A DNA stretch of 64,000 nt from Pomphorhynchus laevis (GCA_012934845.2 WNNJ02002834.1:1-64000); one strand, 5' to 3'. Shown: positions 15,401-25,019, numbered from the stretch's first letter. The notes: generated from the sequence alone by a model not told the origin. Made by a program: numbers and translations.

Positions 15401-18400
15401 CTGCTACTATCAAATTTTATTTTTGTAACCTTGACCAGATTTTGTTTCATCAAGTTATGGGACAAAGATTAAGTGAAAAACTGTAACTTTGCTGAACAAA
15501 GCTTTGGCTTTATCATGACAGATCAATGCGAACAGCGCCCTAATGTATTAGCTACACAGAACCGTATCAATCTTTATTGAGTTTTATCGTCACTCTATAT
15601 CAATACCCTTAATTTCTTGAACTTTATCATATCAGCTAGTAACTTGTCAGTAATCTGGAATGATAATGATTCCGCTCAGCGACAAGGGCACAGTAATTTT
15701 CTTAAAGTTGAAAACTTTCATGCATTGCGTTAGACAGTTTAGTACAAATCTATGTGGTAGTAATTGTAAATTGTAGCGGTAATTGAAAAAACGCAAAATC
15801 GTCAATTACGTCCTCAGGTATCGAGTTTGCGTATTACTGCAGCAAAAACCAAACGACGACGGTGATCACTGACGACTTTAATAATTTCAGAAAATTGTTA
15901 AATTAATAACATTAGCAAATTATGATGTATCATAAATAGGTATTTAGTAGAAACGGTAATTCTTAAAAAATTGGCTTATCTAATATTTTCGAGCACATAC
16001 ACCAATGGCATTTTTTATATTAAATCAGTTCACACAAACAAACATAAAAATAAGGCATTAATGTAAATGGCATTATCTGCTACTATATTTTACTTTCCTT
16101 AGATATCTATCAGGAAATCATATTCAAAATGCAAAGGCAGTCAGAATGTTTTACTTCACACGTGTTTTGTAAGTATTTAACGATGGTTAAAGATTAATAC
16201 TTTCTTATTTGCATAGGGATATTTCCTACAATTTACTGCGAGATCTCCTAGGTTTTGATTGCAAAGATATAAGCGAGACAAAAATACTGTAGGTATTTTG
16301 ATTGATAGCAGAATATTCCTAATTGGTTTTGAAAATACAGTGTCTAAGCTTTAAATTTGTATTTATTAAATATCCTATACATTTTTAATAATATGTCTAT
16401 GTAATAAAGCCATTTTAGTGTAGTTCGCAGTCAACATGTAATGTATTAGTTTTTAAGTAGGATCTTTCGATCTTCAATGCAAAGACAAGCTTGGATAAAA
16501 AATGAATTAATTATACATTACTGATCAATTTTACAAGTTTTAAATTGAAACTTTTGAAATGGTTTTAACTTTACCAGCAATTTTCTAGAGATTAACTTTT
16601 TACCAAGATATGTGTCTTTGCACTTTAAAATCGTATTACAAATTCAATCTTTGAAACTTTATATTTACTTTACTTAGAAATGTTTCGTCAAATATGATTA
16701 ATACTATCGATGTCAGTTTTTCAGCAATAATGAAATTTCTGGAAGAATTGTAAGTGCTATCTAGTATATTTTAAATTGTATTGAAAACAAAAGTATCAGA
16801 TCGATATTAACAGTCGAGAAATTTAAAGCTAAATTTTCCTAATTTTATTCTGAGAATTTCTAGACTTGTCAATAGTAGTTCCATTAACCGTCATTGATTG
16901 ATGCAATAGCAAAACATGTATTTATTAATTAATATCAAGTTATTAATGACTAACTTGATATAATATCCACAATGAGTACTGTAGACACATGCTCTTTGTA
17001 AAAAGACTGATACATTCTTACATGAAAGATTTTTCTGCTTGTACAATATCAAATTAAGATATCCGGAAGAAAGTTATGTTACGCTACTAATACTCGTGGT
17101 GCCTAAAGTAGCTTCGTATGTGTTCAGCAGATACATCATGACATATTGACAAATGCTTGACACACTCAGTGTTTCTGTTGTTGCTTATTATACTTTCACA
17201 CAAATCCAAGTAATAAACTGTTGAAGAATATACAACGATATAACATCGATGTTAATACACAATTACTAAAGATGTATAAAGTTAACACTTTTACCTGGCA
17301 CTATTTATTGTTCTCTATCGTATTCCTAGCAAATTCAGAGCTACAACATATATAAATATCATGGTATAAGGTATAAATATCAAGATTGTTAAATAAATTA
17401 TTAGTAAGAATTAATTATTATGTATTTATTAGTGAAAATTATTTACGGATTCGGAACAAAAGTAAATTAGTGGCCAATTCAATTTTACTTTTGGTGTAAA
17501 TGGCAGTTTTAAGTAGAAATTCACAATTGTGGATTCATTGTGTAGATAAACTGTTAAAAGAGTTGAGGATAAGAGCAAAGATCTTGATAAAACAGTCGCT
17601 TATTAGGGTCTTGGACTTAAGGTAATGACTAAAATATGAAATCTCGAGTACAATGGGTTGAAATGTTTTTTCTTGTTTATCTGAAAAGATAATAATAAGC
17701 TTGAAATACGAATTTTGCTAATTATGGAGAAGACATGTAATTAATATACCATAGGAACGAAAATTTTAAGAATGAGTGTTTTAAAGGGAGTGTTTATCCT
17801 CGACATTGCCAAATTGAGATATCCGAAGACAGGATGTGTTATGCTAATAGGAATCAAAGCACATATCGATAATACGAATCGTATATGTTCTGCGTATTTT
17901 ACATTGACAGATGATTGACCTTTAACAACCTTTTTTATGTTGTTGCCTATTATTTTTAAAGGGATTTAAGTAATAACCCGCTGAAGAATATACAACGATA
18001 CGACATTGGTATTGATACACGATTACGAAAGCTGTATGATGATGTTATCACTTTAATCTGTTAATGTTTATTGTTCTCTATAGGATACTAGCAAATTCAG
18101 ATCTACAAGAAATAGCTATCAATATCAGCTTGCCGTGGAATGTACCGTCAATGTAAGATTTGAGTTTTGTATTATTAAAAAACTGGTTTAATTGTAGTTT
18201 ATAAAATTAATATTTAATTAAATATTTTATAATTTTTATGCCATTGTTTGTAAAATTCACATTCAATTCGTTCATTTTATGAACGAATTGAAAATCAAAA
18301 CGAATTATGCTTTGAAATTATTTTAAAAGACGTTACTTGAATTAAATGTCTTCTCTTTTTGCTTAAAATTCAATGCTTATGCAAATATTTCCTATTTTAC

Positions 18401-20852
18401 TTTAAAATTAACCAAACACTCTTCTAAAAACGTTGTGTATAATACACTGGTGAATTTGTAAGCATGGGCGGTAGAAAAATCTTTATAGTCTAAAGGGGTG
18501 CAAGTACAAAAAAGGTTGAGAAACACTGATCTAAATGGTTAAATAGTTACTATCGCTATAGTAGATCACAGACTATTTTTGCATAAGTCCTAAATAATTA
18601 GTGGTTATAGATTTAAAAACAGATTTTCTGATTTAGTGATCTACGAAAAAACAGTCGGATAAGAAGAGTAAATGTTATTACAAAATCAATATGTGAATAT
18701 CCATTGTAAGTCAACAGTTTGTTGATGTTTTAAAATTTGAACTAATAAATAGCTCGAATTGCTATTTTTCATCTATCATATCTTTACCTGAATAAAGTAT
18801 AATATTTACTTTAATTAAATGTATTATTAAATTTAAATCATAATTTAAATTTAATTAAAATTAATTTTATTTTTCTTAAATTACAATTAATATTATTGCT
18901 AATTCACTGTATAATATCTTAGGTAAATTAATCTCTTACTATTATAATAATATATTTTTAAAATTATAATTAATATTTTAATTATTTAATTATTAATGGT
19001 AAGAAAAAAATGTATCAATGATTATCTTCAATATGCAACCCTACAATTAATTCATAAAATACTATTTAAAAATAGAAGATGTAATTACATCATATCGATT
19101 CAAATATTTTATTATAAATATAACTATTTAAAATTTTTTATCAAAGTTCAAAAAGTTGAAAGTACTGCATTATTATATATGCAATTGTGCTATTTTAAGT
19201 TTTTTATTTCCTTCAGTTTACAGAATATCTGAGGTAATAATCTTATCTATACAGGAACATATTTTGTAAGAAATTCTTAAGTAATTAAGAAGTTAATATA
19301 CACGTTAACAAATAAATGGCTAAAATAATACATTCAGAATTATGTAATTCTCATAAATCACATGAAACTTCGATATATTGTACTGAAACCTTATTGATTG
19401 AGGTTTCAGTATTATACCGTTATTGATTCACATATCATAGGTATAATATGATGTGATTATATTTGTAAATTATTTTACATCGCATGATTTATAGCGTGAA
19501 AATCTGTTTATTACAATAAGGGAGAATGTATAAATAATATTTGCACTGTTTAGACAACTTTACATTACAAGCCTTTGTGATATTTCAACTAGAAACTGTC
19601 CTTACAGCGGAGAACAACTTAAGCGGTATGTTCTGATTAGGTTCATTTTTGCATTCTTTTAAAAGCTTAAATATAATGTTTAAAATATTTTTCCGTTGAT
19701 GTTTAGTGTTGAAATATCAGCGATGTCTTCGTAAGCGGTAGTTTCTTCGTCATCAAAAATGTTAACGGACAGTTCTCGATCAAACATTGATCTTTGCAGT
19801 CCCTCATCAACACTATCCAATTCTCTGTTGTAGAGTCTGTCTAGAATGCGGACGCGTCAACGATTGACTCCAGCACATATACTGCATTGCCACTTTCAAC
19901 AACAGTACTTATACGCTGTATTAGGAATGGACCTTGCCCCGACCGAGTCTCTTTCCCAAATATCTCTTTCTAACGGACCAAATGCTCTAAGTGTCTCGAT
20001 AGCCATCGAAACAAATTAGTATTGATTATGGTCAATACAATCGTACTTGTGTGTTTCCAATTCTTCAACATATGTCGAGACATCCTGCACTATGGATGGC
20101 ACGGGTAACATGGCTTTTTGCAAGCTCTAGTCCCAAACCAAGATATTTTCAACCTCTAACGGTATTAGAGACCAACCGTCGGGCTGGCTCCAGGTTACAG
20201 GGGACGTCGGCTGCTATAAGTGCCATCTTGATTAGGTTATTAACTTCATTATGGCGGGTGTGACGACTACGTGTTCTAGGGTAATTCAATCCATATCTTC
20301 CGAAACAGTCGATTCGTGATTGACAGCTGCATACCTGGGTTGTACAGATCGGAAGACAAGATCTGTACACGTGATAATGTTTAAAATAGTTTTTAGAATT
20401 GGTACACGTGAGTTTGTTACACCTTTAATAGTTTGACAATATACCCGGAAATTATAATTCAGTCAGAACCAACAGCGTGAACATGATTTTAGGCAACTAA
20501 TTGTTGTCTAATTTTCATTGGAGGTTTGTAATTATTCGAAAGAAGAAACAAATTGATGTTTTGTACATTATTTCTCAAATAAAACTGGATTATCGAGAAT
20601 AAATGTCATTATTTAACAATGCACTTTTAAATATCGGCTTTTATACATTGTTTAGCTACGCTTTTGCAAGATGGCTACAAAGCACTAATGACAATGTCGA
20701 CCTTATCCAGATGTAAGTTAATACTTTACACACTATTTTTATTTTGTACATTCTTTAGAAATTGTGCAAATCTCCACATAATTACAGATTCGTGGATCTG
20801 TAAAAGTGGCTACAAATTACTCCTTCATTTGGAGTGTACTGGGAACAATTAA
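450..20852 (+). CDS. Multi-exon leucine-rich-repeat protein gene (5' end not seen)
   Basis: About 20 short exons, listed separately, can be chained by AG/GT(GC) splice sites. Each exon starts one base into a codon and ends two bases into the next, so every intron is phase 2 and any exon can be skipped or duplicated without a frame change. Together they encode roughly 480 residues of tandem LRRs; exon starts such as DLSNN, NLSFN, DISYN and NVSSN are the LxLSxN half of an LRR. Such repeats normally form a protein-binding solenoid, often extracellular. One LRR per phase-2 exon is known in other animal LRR genes such as glycoprotein-hormone receptors, but I see no diagnostic cap, signal peptide, TIR or transmembrane segment. 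The start and N-terminus were not found. Large introns contain antisense transposon fragments. I cannot name the gene; a decaying gene is also possible because several repeats are degenerate. Confidence 0.72.
522..1693 (+). other. Intron between LRR exons 1 and 2
   Basis: AT-rich sequence between the GTAAGT after exon 1 and the CACAG before exon 2. I see no ORF, repeat or further exon in it. The 449 bases before exon 1 are likewise featureless. Confidence 0.6.
1694..1771 (+). CDS. LRR exon 2, GC donor
   Basis: A pyrimidine-rich TTTTTCACAG acceptor opens 26 codons starting NLIQNYDSTG. The donor is GCAAGT rather than GT, a known minor class of intron. Length and phase match the other exons. 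Confidence 0.62.
2442..2510 (+). CDS. LRR exon 3
   Basis: CTTTTAG acceptor, GTAAGT donor, 23 codons starting QIDYNMSLPIL and ending in a split leucine. The next supported exon is almost 8 kb downstream because the intron was enlarged by retroelements. Confidence 0.74.
4290..7420 (-). mobile_element. Broken RT plus restriction-like-nuclease retroelement, copy A
   Basis: Read on the - strand this is a roughly 3.1-kb copy of the family that is intact at 48.4-51.3 kb. From 5' to 3' there is a Cys-rich stretch (about 7,195-7,060), an RT domain in several frames (6,685-5,370) with PGGAEATVHVARFF, a GVxQxDPxxPFLF motif B and the YMDD catalytic box, then an LELNPSKCE-like segment, and the nuclease-side RH/LEP/DGKRP region (4,941-4,639) running to a degenerate C-terminal part near 4,300. 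An in-frame stop splits motif A (KLDF-stop-NAF), and the domains lie in at least four frames, so it is inactive. It lies antisense in an intron of the LRR gene. Confidence 0.75.
7430..9404. other. Intronic stretch without a recognised gene
   Basis: AT-rich sequence. A perfect 11-bp inverted repeat (GCCCTGGCAAC, 7,899-7,909, and its complement at 7,930-7,940) can form a hairpin. The short ORFs here match nothing I know. Confidence 0.5.
7899..7940. repeat. 11-bp perfect inverted repeat
   Basis: The arms GCCCTGGCAAC and GTTGCCAGGGC are separated by 20 nt. The same segment also holds an imperfect direct repeat (TCAGAAAGGGTGCC and TCAGAAAGGTTGCC). No function is assigned. Confidence 0.6.
9405..9487. 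repeat. (AT)n microsatellite
   Basis: An uninterrupted run of about 41 AT dinucleotides. It directly abuts the truncated 5' side of a Penelope-like fragment. Confidence 0.97.
9488..9965 (+). mobile_element. 3' end of a Penelope-like retroelement
   Basis: A broken GIY-YIG nuclease tail (AVAQHF-like, then EAYFI) is followed by an AT-rich 3' region. The whole piece matches, in reverse orientation, 62,340-62,932, including the stretch around the shared NNKSD segment and the long T-rich tail. The 5' part is missing; the break coincides with the AT microsatellite. Confidence 0.75.
10305..10373 (+). CDS. LRR exon 4
   Basis: AATTTCACAG acceptor and GTGAGT donor frame 23 codons beginning KIDRGTSSTELL. 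The length is a multiple of three in the shared phase. The LRR pattern is weaker than in the neighbours. Confidence 0.55.
10891..10962 (+). CDS. LRR exon 5
   Basis: TATTTTTAG acceptor, GTAAGT donor, 24 codons starting EIIDNGGAGDLF and ending KSL. The 1.1-kb intron after it holds a 158-bp direct repeat and a palindromic MITE. Confidence 0.66.
11191..11348 (+). repeat. 158-bp direct repeat, copy 1
   Basis: Positions 11,191-11,348 recur at 11,672-11,829 with only about two differences. The spacing is 481 bp and a palindromic MITE lies between the copies. Both are in an LRR-gene intron. Confidence 0.93.
11457..11588. mobile_element. Palindromic MITE, copy 1
   Basis: A near-perfect inverted repeat of about 60-nt arms centred on GAAAATTACTGTAATTTTC, with outer ends GGAAAG and CTTTCC. 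A second copy is at 63,291-63,425. No coding capacity; probably a non-autonomous DNA transposon or fold-back element. Confidence 0.8.
11672..11829 (+). repeat. 158-bp direct repeat, copy 2
   Basis: Second copy of the repeat at 11,191; see that entry. The near identity implies a recent local duplication. Confidence 0.93.
12059..12133 (+). CDS. LRR exon 6
   Basis: AATTTTTAG acceptor, GTAAGC donor, 25 codons beginning DMSFNRITEF, a textbook LxxSxNxI repeat. The 47-nt intron after it is close to the minimum in this gene. Confidence 0.84.
12181..12267 (+). CDS. LRR exon 7
   Basis: TTGTGTAG acceptor, GTAAGT donor, 29 codons beginning NLSFNDIEYLKYVNET. It has a potential N-glycosylation site (NET) and is the longest LRR exon apart from the last. 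Confidence 0.84.
12422..12490 (+). CDS. LRR exon 8
   Basis: TTTTCAAAAG acceptor, GTAAGT donor, 23 codons beginning DLSNNKLTLLTI and ending LRVL. It is among the clearest LRR units in the gene. Confidence 0.85.
12549..12629 (+). CDS. LRR exon 9
   Basis: GAACAG acceptor, GTAGGT donor, 27 codons beginning NCSYNQIRFVYF; NCS is a possible N-glycosylation site. Introns of 58 and 52 nt flank it. Confidence 0.82.
12682..12753 (+). CDS. LRR exon 10
   Basis: AAACAG acceptor, GTAAGT donor, 24 codons beginning NLENNQNLTFEQ and ending LTEI. The next intron contains an antisense retroelement fragment at about 12,790-13,380. Confidence 0.82.
12790..13380 (-). mobile_element. RT/nuclease retroelement fragment, copy B (nuclease end)
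   Basis: The - strand encodes the nuclease part only: RLEPPGLLRNNNKRPD, then IPWKDGK and DFTCVN (the DGKRPDG...W..GK...WD.T block of the family), then FGKDTDFF and QRLSAAIQ further 3'. Two in-frame stops interrupt it. The + strand ORF at 12,862-13,093, which can look like a host exon, is its antisense. It sits between LRR exons 10 and 11. Confidence 0.78.
13663..13728 (+). CDS. LRR exon 11
   Basis: AAATTTAG acceptor, GTGAGT donor, 22 codons beginning DLSDTNLSSDSL. It resumes the repeat series in the same phase after the retroelement insertion, which argues that one gene continues across it. Confidence 0.78.
13729..14896 (+). other. Intron between LRR exons 11 and 12
   Basis: AT-rich; no further exon, ORF or recognisable repeat seen. 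The same holds for 14,966-16,102. Confidence 0.5.
14897..14965 (+). CDS. LRR exon 12
   Basis: TCATTTAG acceptor, GTTAGT donor (a weaker form), 23 codons beginning YLNRNSLWEYVRF. The phase matches its neighbours. Confidence 0.7.
16103..16168 (+). CDS. LRR exon 13
   Basis: CTTTCCTTAG acceptor, GTAAGT donor, 22 codons beginning YLSGNHIQNAKAV. A 48-nt intron separates it from the next exon. Confidence 0.8.
16217..16288 (+). CDS. LRR exon 14
   Basis: TTGCATAG acceptor, GTAGGT donor, 24 codons beginning DISYNLLRDLLGF and ending in a split leucine. Confidence 0.8.
16678..16749 (+). CDS. LRR exon 15
   Basis: TTTACTTAG acceptor, GTAAGT donor, 24 codons beginning NVSSNMINTIDVSF and ending EEL. It precedes a duplicated exon-pair region. 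Confidence 0.8.
17202..17375 (+). pseudogene. Decayed duplicate of LRR exons 16 and 17
   Basis: Positions 17,202-17,273 align base for base with the exon at 17,962-18,033 and stay open (NPSNKLLKNIQR against DLSNNPLKNIQR), but the AG acceptor is AC. About 50 nt further, 17,321-17,375 aligns with the exon at 18,084; its ATAG acceptor reads ATCG and there is an added base. Flanking intron sequence is also shared (about 17,040-17,340 against 17,800-18,120). It is a tandem duplicate that can no longer be spliced normally. Confidence 0.75.
17962..18033 (+). CDS. LRR exon 16
   Basis: TTTTTAAAG acceptor, GTATGA donor (weak), 24 codons beginning DLSNNPLKNIQRY. It is the intact partner of the decayed copy at 17,202. 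Confidence 0.74.
18084..18152 (+). CDS. LRR exon 17
   Basis: CTCTATAG acceptor, GTAAGA donor, 23 codons beginning ILANSDLQEIAINIS. A 50-nt intron separates it from exon 16, so the two form a natural duplicated pair. Confidence 0.68.
18153..19553 (+). other. Intronic AT-rich stretch
   Basis: Very AT-rich, with no recognised exon or element. The small ORF near 19,000-19,232 has lysine/asparagine/tyrosine-rich, low-complexity composition and is not supported as a gene. Confidence 0.5.
19554..19625 (+). CDS. Possible LRR exon 18
   Basis: TGTTTAG acceptor, GTATGT donor, exactly 72 nt in the shared phase, beginning QLYITSLCDISTRN. The repeat pattern is weak; length and phase are the main support. 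Confidence 0.4.
19735..20370 (-). mobile_element. RT/nuclease retroelement fragment, copy C (nuclease end)
   Basis: On the - strand: a CSC...VDCFGR-like zinc-knuckle remnant, SRHTRHNEVNNLIK, ADVPCNLEP, then further 3' a KYDCID segment, FGKETRSGQGPFLIQRIS and ESGNAVYVLESI. This matches the nuclease and C-terminal order of copies A and B. Several breaks are present. It is again antisense inside the LRR gene, between exons 18 and 19. Confidence 0.75.
20656..20712 (+). CDS. LRR exon 19
   Basis: TTGTTTAG acceptor, GTAAGT donor, 19 codons (YAFARWLQSTNDNVDLIQM). It is short for this gene, but phase and the 46-nt intron that follows fit well. Confidence 0.52.
20759..20852 (+). CDS. Terminal LRR exon 20
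   Basis: TTCTTTAG acceptor opens 30 codons beginning NCANLHIITDSW and ending ECTGNN before a TAA. It ends inside what looks like another LRR, with no cysteine cap, membrane segment or anchor. Either the gene ends abruptly or the stop is a disabling change; I see no good donor for a further exon. Confidence 0.55.
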
Positions 20853-21200
20853 AATATTAATTCAAAATAAAATTGGTTAACAATGCAGAAATCTAACGAA
20901 CATTTGCTTTGTTTTCAGTCTTTGTCCGAAATGTTGCTTAGTTTGTAAGCTTAATTGTTAATTAAAAATGTGCGCATAATGAAGCTCTTCAATTTACCAA
21001 ATAAACTACTTTTTAAAATTATTTAATTTAATTAAGTAATTATTTAAATTTCATTATTTAAATTTCATTAAATTTATTGCAATCAAAGATTAATAAACTG
21101 TAGCATCCATCAAGAAAACTTTTTAAAAAGGCACTAGATATATCTCTATTTAAATATATTAATATATCTTTATTTTTTATTAATATATCTCTTTACTAAT
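20853..21200. other. Short AT-rich stretch after the LRR gene
   Basis: A TTTTCAG acceptor-like site at about 20,910 leads to a few codons and then a stop, but the chained length does not fit. No other feature seen. Confidence 0.4.
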
Positions 21201-21204
21201 ATAA

Positions 21205-21750
21205 ACATCAGGGAGATTGAAAAGCGGATTTGTGCAGCTAACGCAGCAATGCATTCTTGGTACCGGTCCGTCGTGGTGAAGCGGGAGTTGAGTCTTCAGG
21301 CGAAGCTTTCTGTTTACCACGCAATCTTCGTTCCTATATTAACCTAATGTCATGAGCTTTGGGTTATGACCGAAAGGATAATATCTCGGATAAGGCGACC
21401 GAAATGATGTTCGTTCGCGGTATGGACGGTCCTAGCCTTAGAGATAAGGTTAGGAATTCGGTAATCCATGATGAAATCGGAGTAACGTCGCTGCTTTTTA
21501 ACATCGAAGAAAGTCTGCTGAGGTGGCTAGGACACGTTATGAGGATGTCTATGGATCACCTTCCTCGGAGGGTTTTCCAGGCCAGACTCTCTTGAAAGAG
21601 ACCTCGATATCGGTAGAGAGATCAATTATCGAAACTGACCGGGGATTGCCTTTGGCTATCTGAAAGAGAACTCTAGTCTCTCGTTTAAAATCGCGATGTC
21701 TGGAGTAGTTTGGTGGTTCGTGCACTGCTTCCACGATCCGACACAGTGGA
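21205..21750 (+). mobile_element. RTE-type LINE 3' coding end
   Basis: The translation gives EKRICAANAAMHSW, VVKRELSLQAKLSVY, FVRGMDGPSLRDKVRNSVIH and ESLLRWLGHVMRM, the conserved C-terminal block that follows the RT domain in RTE/Rex3-like LINEs. One stop lies inside the block and the frame changes. Only the 3' part is present. Confidence 0.78.
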
Positions 21751-22530
21751 CCAGTGATTGACAGGAAAAATCTTGTGTCTTTTTTGCTTATTCTTGTCAA
21801 GAAATTGTTGTTATATTAATATCGAGATATTAATCTATATATTAATCTCTATATGTTGTCGAGCATTGCGTGAAACAACAGTGAAAACTGCTTTGATATG
21901 TCGTCATAGCTCTAAATTTAGTAGTAGTTATCAAGGAAGACCTTATAAATGAGATATATTGGGTAAATATCAGTTTTATTATATAGGTTTTATGTGTAAA
22001 GTTTCTATTCGAGATGTTATGGACCAACACGAAAGCTACCAATAACAACAGGTAATCGTATCACCGGATGTCAACGATATATCGTGCCGATCTACAGTTG
22101 CCATATACCTACATGAATGTCAATCATGTGCAGCTTAATGTTTTGGACAATCTGGATAATCCTTTAATATCCGAGCAAATAATAAGTTCATATTTATAAG
22201 AAAATTAATAAGAAAGCAGACGTAAAAGCCAAACGATTAAACACCGACGTGGCTGTAAAACCTGTGATTGAAAAATACTGATCTCACTCTATGAAAAGCG
22301 TAATAATTACAACATATGAAAATTCTAACAAACACCTTGGACTGGAGAAATATTACCTCGGTCAACTAATGACAGTTAAAAGCTTGAAATCTAATAACGG
22401 ATTCAAATTATAAGATAAAGAAAATTAGAAAGTGAAAGCAAGAAAGTGAAGCATGTTTTCATACGGCTGTTTATAAAAAATAAGGTATCAATAGCAACAC
22501 AACATTCCTCATTTTTTCAATATTTTAACA
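21750..22530. other. Unrecognised stretch
   Basis: No convincing ORF, RNA gene or repeat. The composition is close to the local background. Confidence 0.4.
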
Positions 22531-22536
22531 TTTTAA

Positions 22537-23100
22537 TTGGATATATATCGGTCGCACACACGTCTCCATCGAGCTAAAATACTACGCAACCAACATTTGT
22601 TTCTCACAACTGAGGAATCCATAATATATGAGATCTTAGAATATAAAGACTATCCAAGAAGTATTATCCAGAAATCTGGAATTTTAGCCTTATATATTGC
22701 CTGCCATTCACCGGAAACATATACTTGTCCAGCAATTTAAGACCTTTTCAAAAAATTATCAAAAAAATTAAATAATTATCGAATTAAACAGCATCAATAT
22801 ACAAGAAAACGTGTTGGCACATCGTTAGCCATTTTGAATCGTATGCTAAATACTGACCACAAAATATACTTCGATGGTTCAAAAATTTTAGCATACGAAG
22901 AAAATAAGAACATCGGTATTACCAAGGACGCGCTCTACATCCAAAATGAAAGAACGTTTGAAGGAAATAAGCTAGGTCACGACAAACTAATCGCAAACAT
23001 TACTTTTAGCCACCCTTACAGGCAGCAGTTATATAGAATAGAACTGAATACATATATGAAGCTAAACGACACTTCAACTCTAAGGGTGACAAGTCTTTAA
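22537..23100 (+). mobile_element. Decayed Penelope-like element, GIY-YIG side
   Basis: Two short open stretches. The second reads NTDHKIYFDGSKILAYEENK, then KDALYIQNE, which resembles the C-terminal half of the GIY-YIG nuclease domain of PLEs (H.I.F..sKIL..E....kEAL.I). The first has no clear match. Broken and old. Confidence 0.5.
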
Positions 23101-23472
23101 CCAAAGCAAATATGAAAAGGGAATCAAAAGAGTTAATGAAGTAATCTGCAATCATTTTACAGAACAAAAACACATAAAAGGTTGTTTGGAAGCAATCCTT
23201 AGCCAGGAAGATTCTACCTACTTCCCAAAACGCCCAAAATTATAATACCCGGTGTTTCTAATAATAGTAATGAAGAGTGAACCCGCTTTATCATCGGGTG
23301 CCCTTACGTCTTTCGACAAGGCTACCTTATGGCTTTGACGTGTGCTTACAGAGAAGTCAAGATTCTGTCTATTCTAGTCTTTGGCAAGTAACGAGATGGC
23401 CTAGTATTTGGGGATTCTTGAAGAGCCAAATAACGATAACATTAGATAGAGTTTCTCTATCTAATGATAAAT

Positions 23473-24730
23473 CAATTATTTATCCCTAAACTCGTATACA
23501 CATCTTTTCAATTAAAGAACAAAGAATTTTAACATTTTAAAGCGCATACATTTAATATGCGCAGAATAATGAAAATAAACGAAATCAAAATGCATACTTT
23601 AATATCTCAAATACAAAATATCAGTATTTGTCAATAATCAATGTCGTAACAGTACAGAAAATAATTCGATTTGATTCATTATAAAATCACACAGGGAGGA
23701 ACTATTTATTACTGTAATCTGTGACGACGATTATTTTATATTTTTAAGATAAAGAAAATTTGCAAAAGCGATGAATTTATTTGTCTAATCTTAATTGACA
23801 GAAACCTGTCGATATTTTATTTTGAATTCTTTCGAAGTCATAAAAACAAAAAGTGTGCTTAAATAAATAACGCTGATAAACAAATATCAATTTGATGCAA
23901 AAATAAAATAAGGAACAGGCTTTATCAAAGAGCAAGAAATGCTGATATTTATGATATTTGGATGCTTTCTAGTACAATATTTATAGTGAGAACGAAGTAA
24001 AAAATCATAAAATGAAAGTGTAATGAGCGATTCTAGTATCACTCTTACCGATGTTTAATATTTTACCAACCTTTAAAGATAATTCTGATTTCTATCGATA
24101 ATATTACAGGTATTATTTGGAAGCTTGGATAAATCACGCATTATTTCCAACACTTGAAAAAAGGTTTTCAGAACCGTTAATGTAGGAATGTAGGTGTACA
24201 TACTCTGAACATCCGCATTCACCAAGACGCTATCATAAGGCCAGTATTAGATAATACTAATTTTTGTCAATAATATTAAGGGAAATTGAGAAGTAAGAAC
24301 ATCAGCTAAGTCAATGTGATGTGATAGTAAAATATAATATGAACGGTTAATAGTATTAGGTAAATTAGTATTGAAAAATTCTGGAACAGCATTTCTAGTA
24401 AAACGTAGATAAAATTCGTAAAATTAGAGTATAACAAGCGATTTTAGTATCACCCTACATATATCACCCGACATATGACATTTATTGGGAACAATAAATG
24501 TCATATGTCGTGATTATATGTTCAGCCTCTCGCCGGTATGCCGAATATCATGTTGGGAAATATGTTTTGATTGAAAATTGATGCCACTTTCAACGTATAG
24601 TGTTAATTGCGCTTGTACATTATTATAGTTTCTTCCGGGTTACGCATCCGTCATTTTTGTATGCTTAATTGTCAGTGCCGTTGCGTGTGCAAAATTTGTT
24701 GAGACTGTCGTTAGCAAACGTATAATATAT
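23473..24730 (+). repeat. 1.26-kb dispersed repeat, copy 1
   Basis: Nearly the whole stretch recurs in the same orientation at 32,285-33,570 with scattered differences. It contains two copies, about 411 bp apart, of a motif GCGATTCTAGTATCAC followed by TTACCGATGTTTAAT. Shorter relatives form the inverted repeat at 47,361 and 55,667. No coding capacity. Confidence 0.85.
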
Positions 24731-24835
24731 CTTTTAAATACAATTCTAAGGATAGATTAATAATAATTTATGTTTTTCGTATTTTTTTTGTCTTGATTAA
24801 ATCTCGGTTTTTAAGCTTGTATATACATGGAGAAC

Positions 24836-24997
24836 AGACTTCTTTATTACTCCTAATCGAGCTGATGGTAGTCGGCAGCACATAGGATTTTGCCAGAAAC
24901 CAGAGTTCGATTACATGCAGAGCAGGCTTCGTTATCACTCCTAGACGATCTGGTGGTAGCCGGCAGCACTCATCAGTAGGATGAACTACAATCAGTC
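24836..24997 (-). repeat. Tandem 80-bp repeat near PLE fragment
   Basis: Two head-to-tail copies of a unit with TATTACTCC or TATCACTCC and GGTAG(T/C)CGGCAGCAC. A further copy is at 43,258-43,340. One copy joins CTCATCAG, the complement of a hammerhead-like CTGATGAG. Confidence 0.65.
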
Positions 24998-25019
24998 ATT
25001 TTAGAACACTCGTCATACA

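Noticed and set aside
18666-18707. 42-nt exon candidate ending at GTAAGT
   Set aside because: The acceptor has no pyrimidine tract and the peptide is not LRR-like.
18996-19232. 78-codon ORF
   Set aside because: Low-complexity translation of AT-rich DNA; no context or homology.
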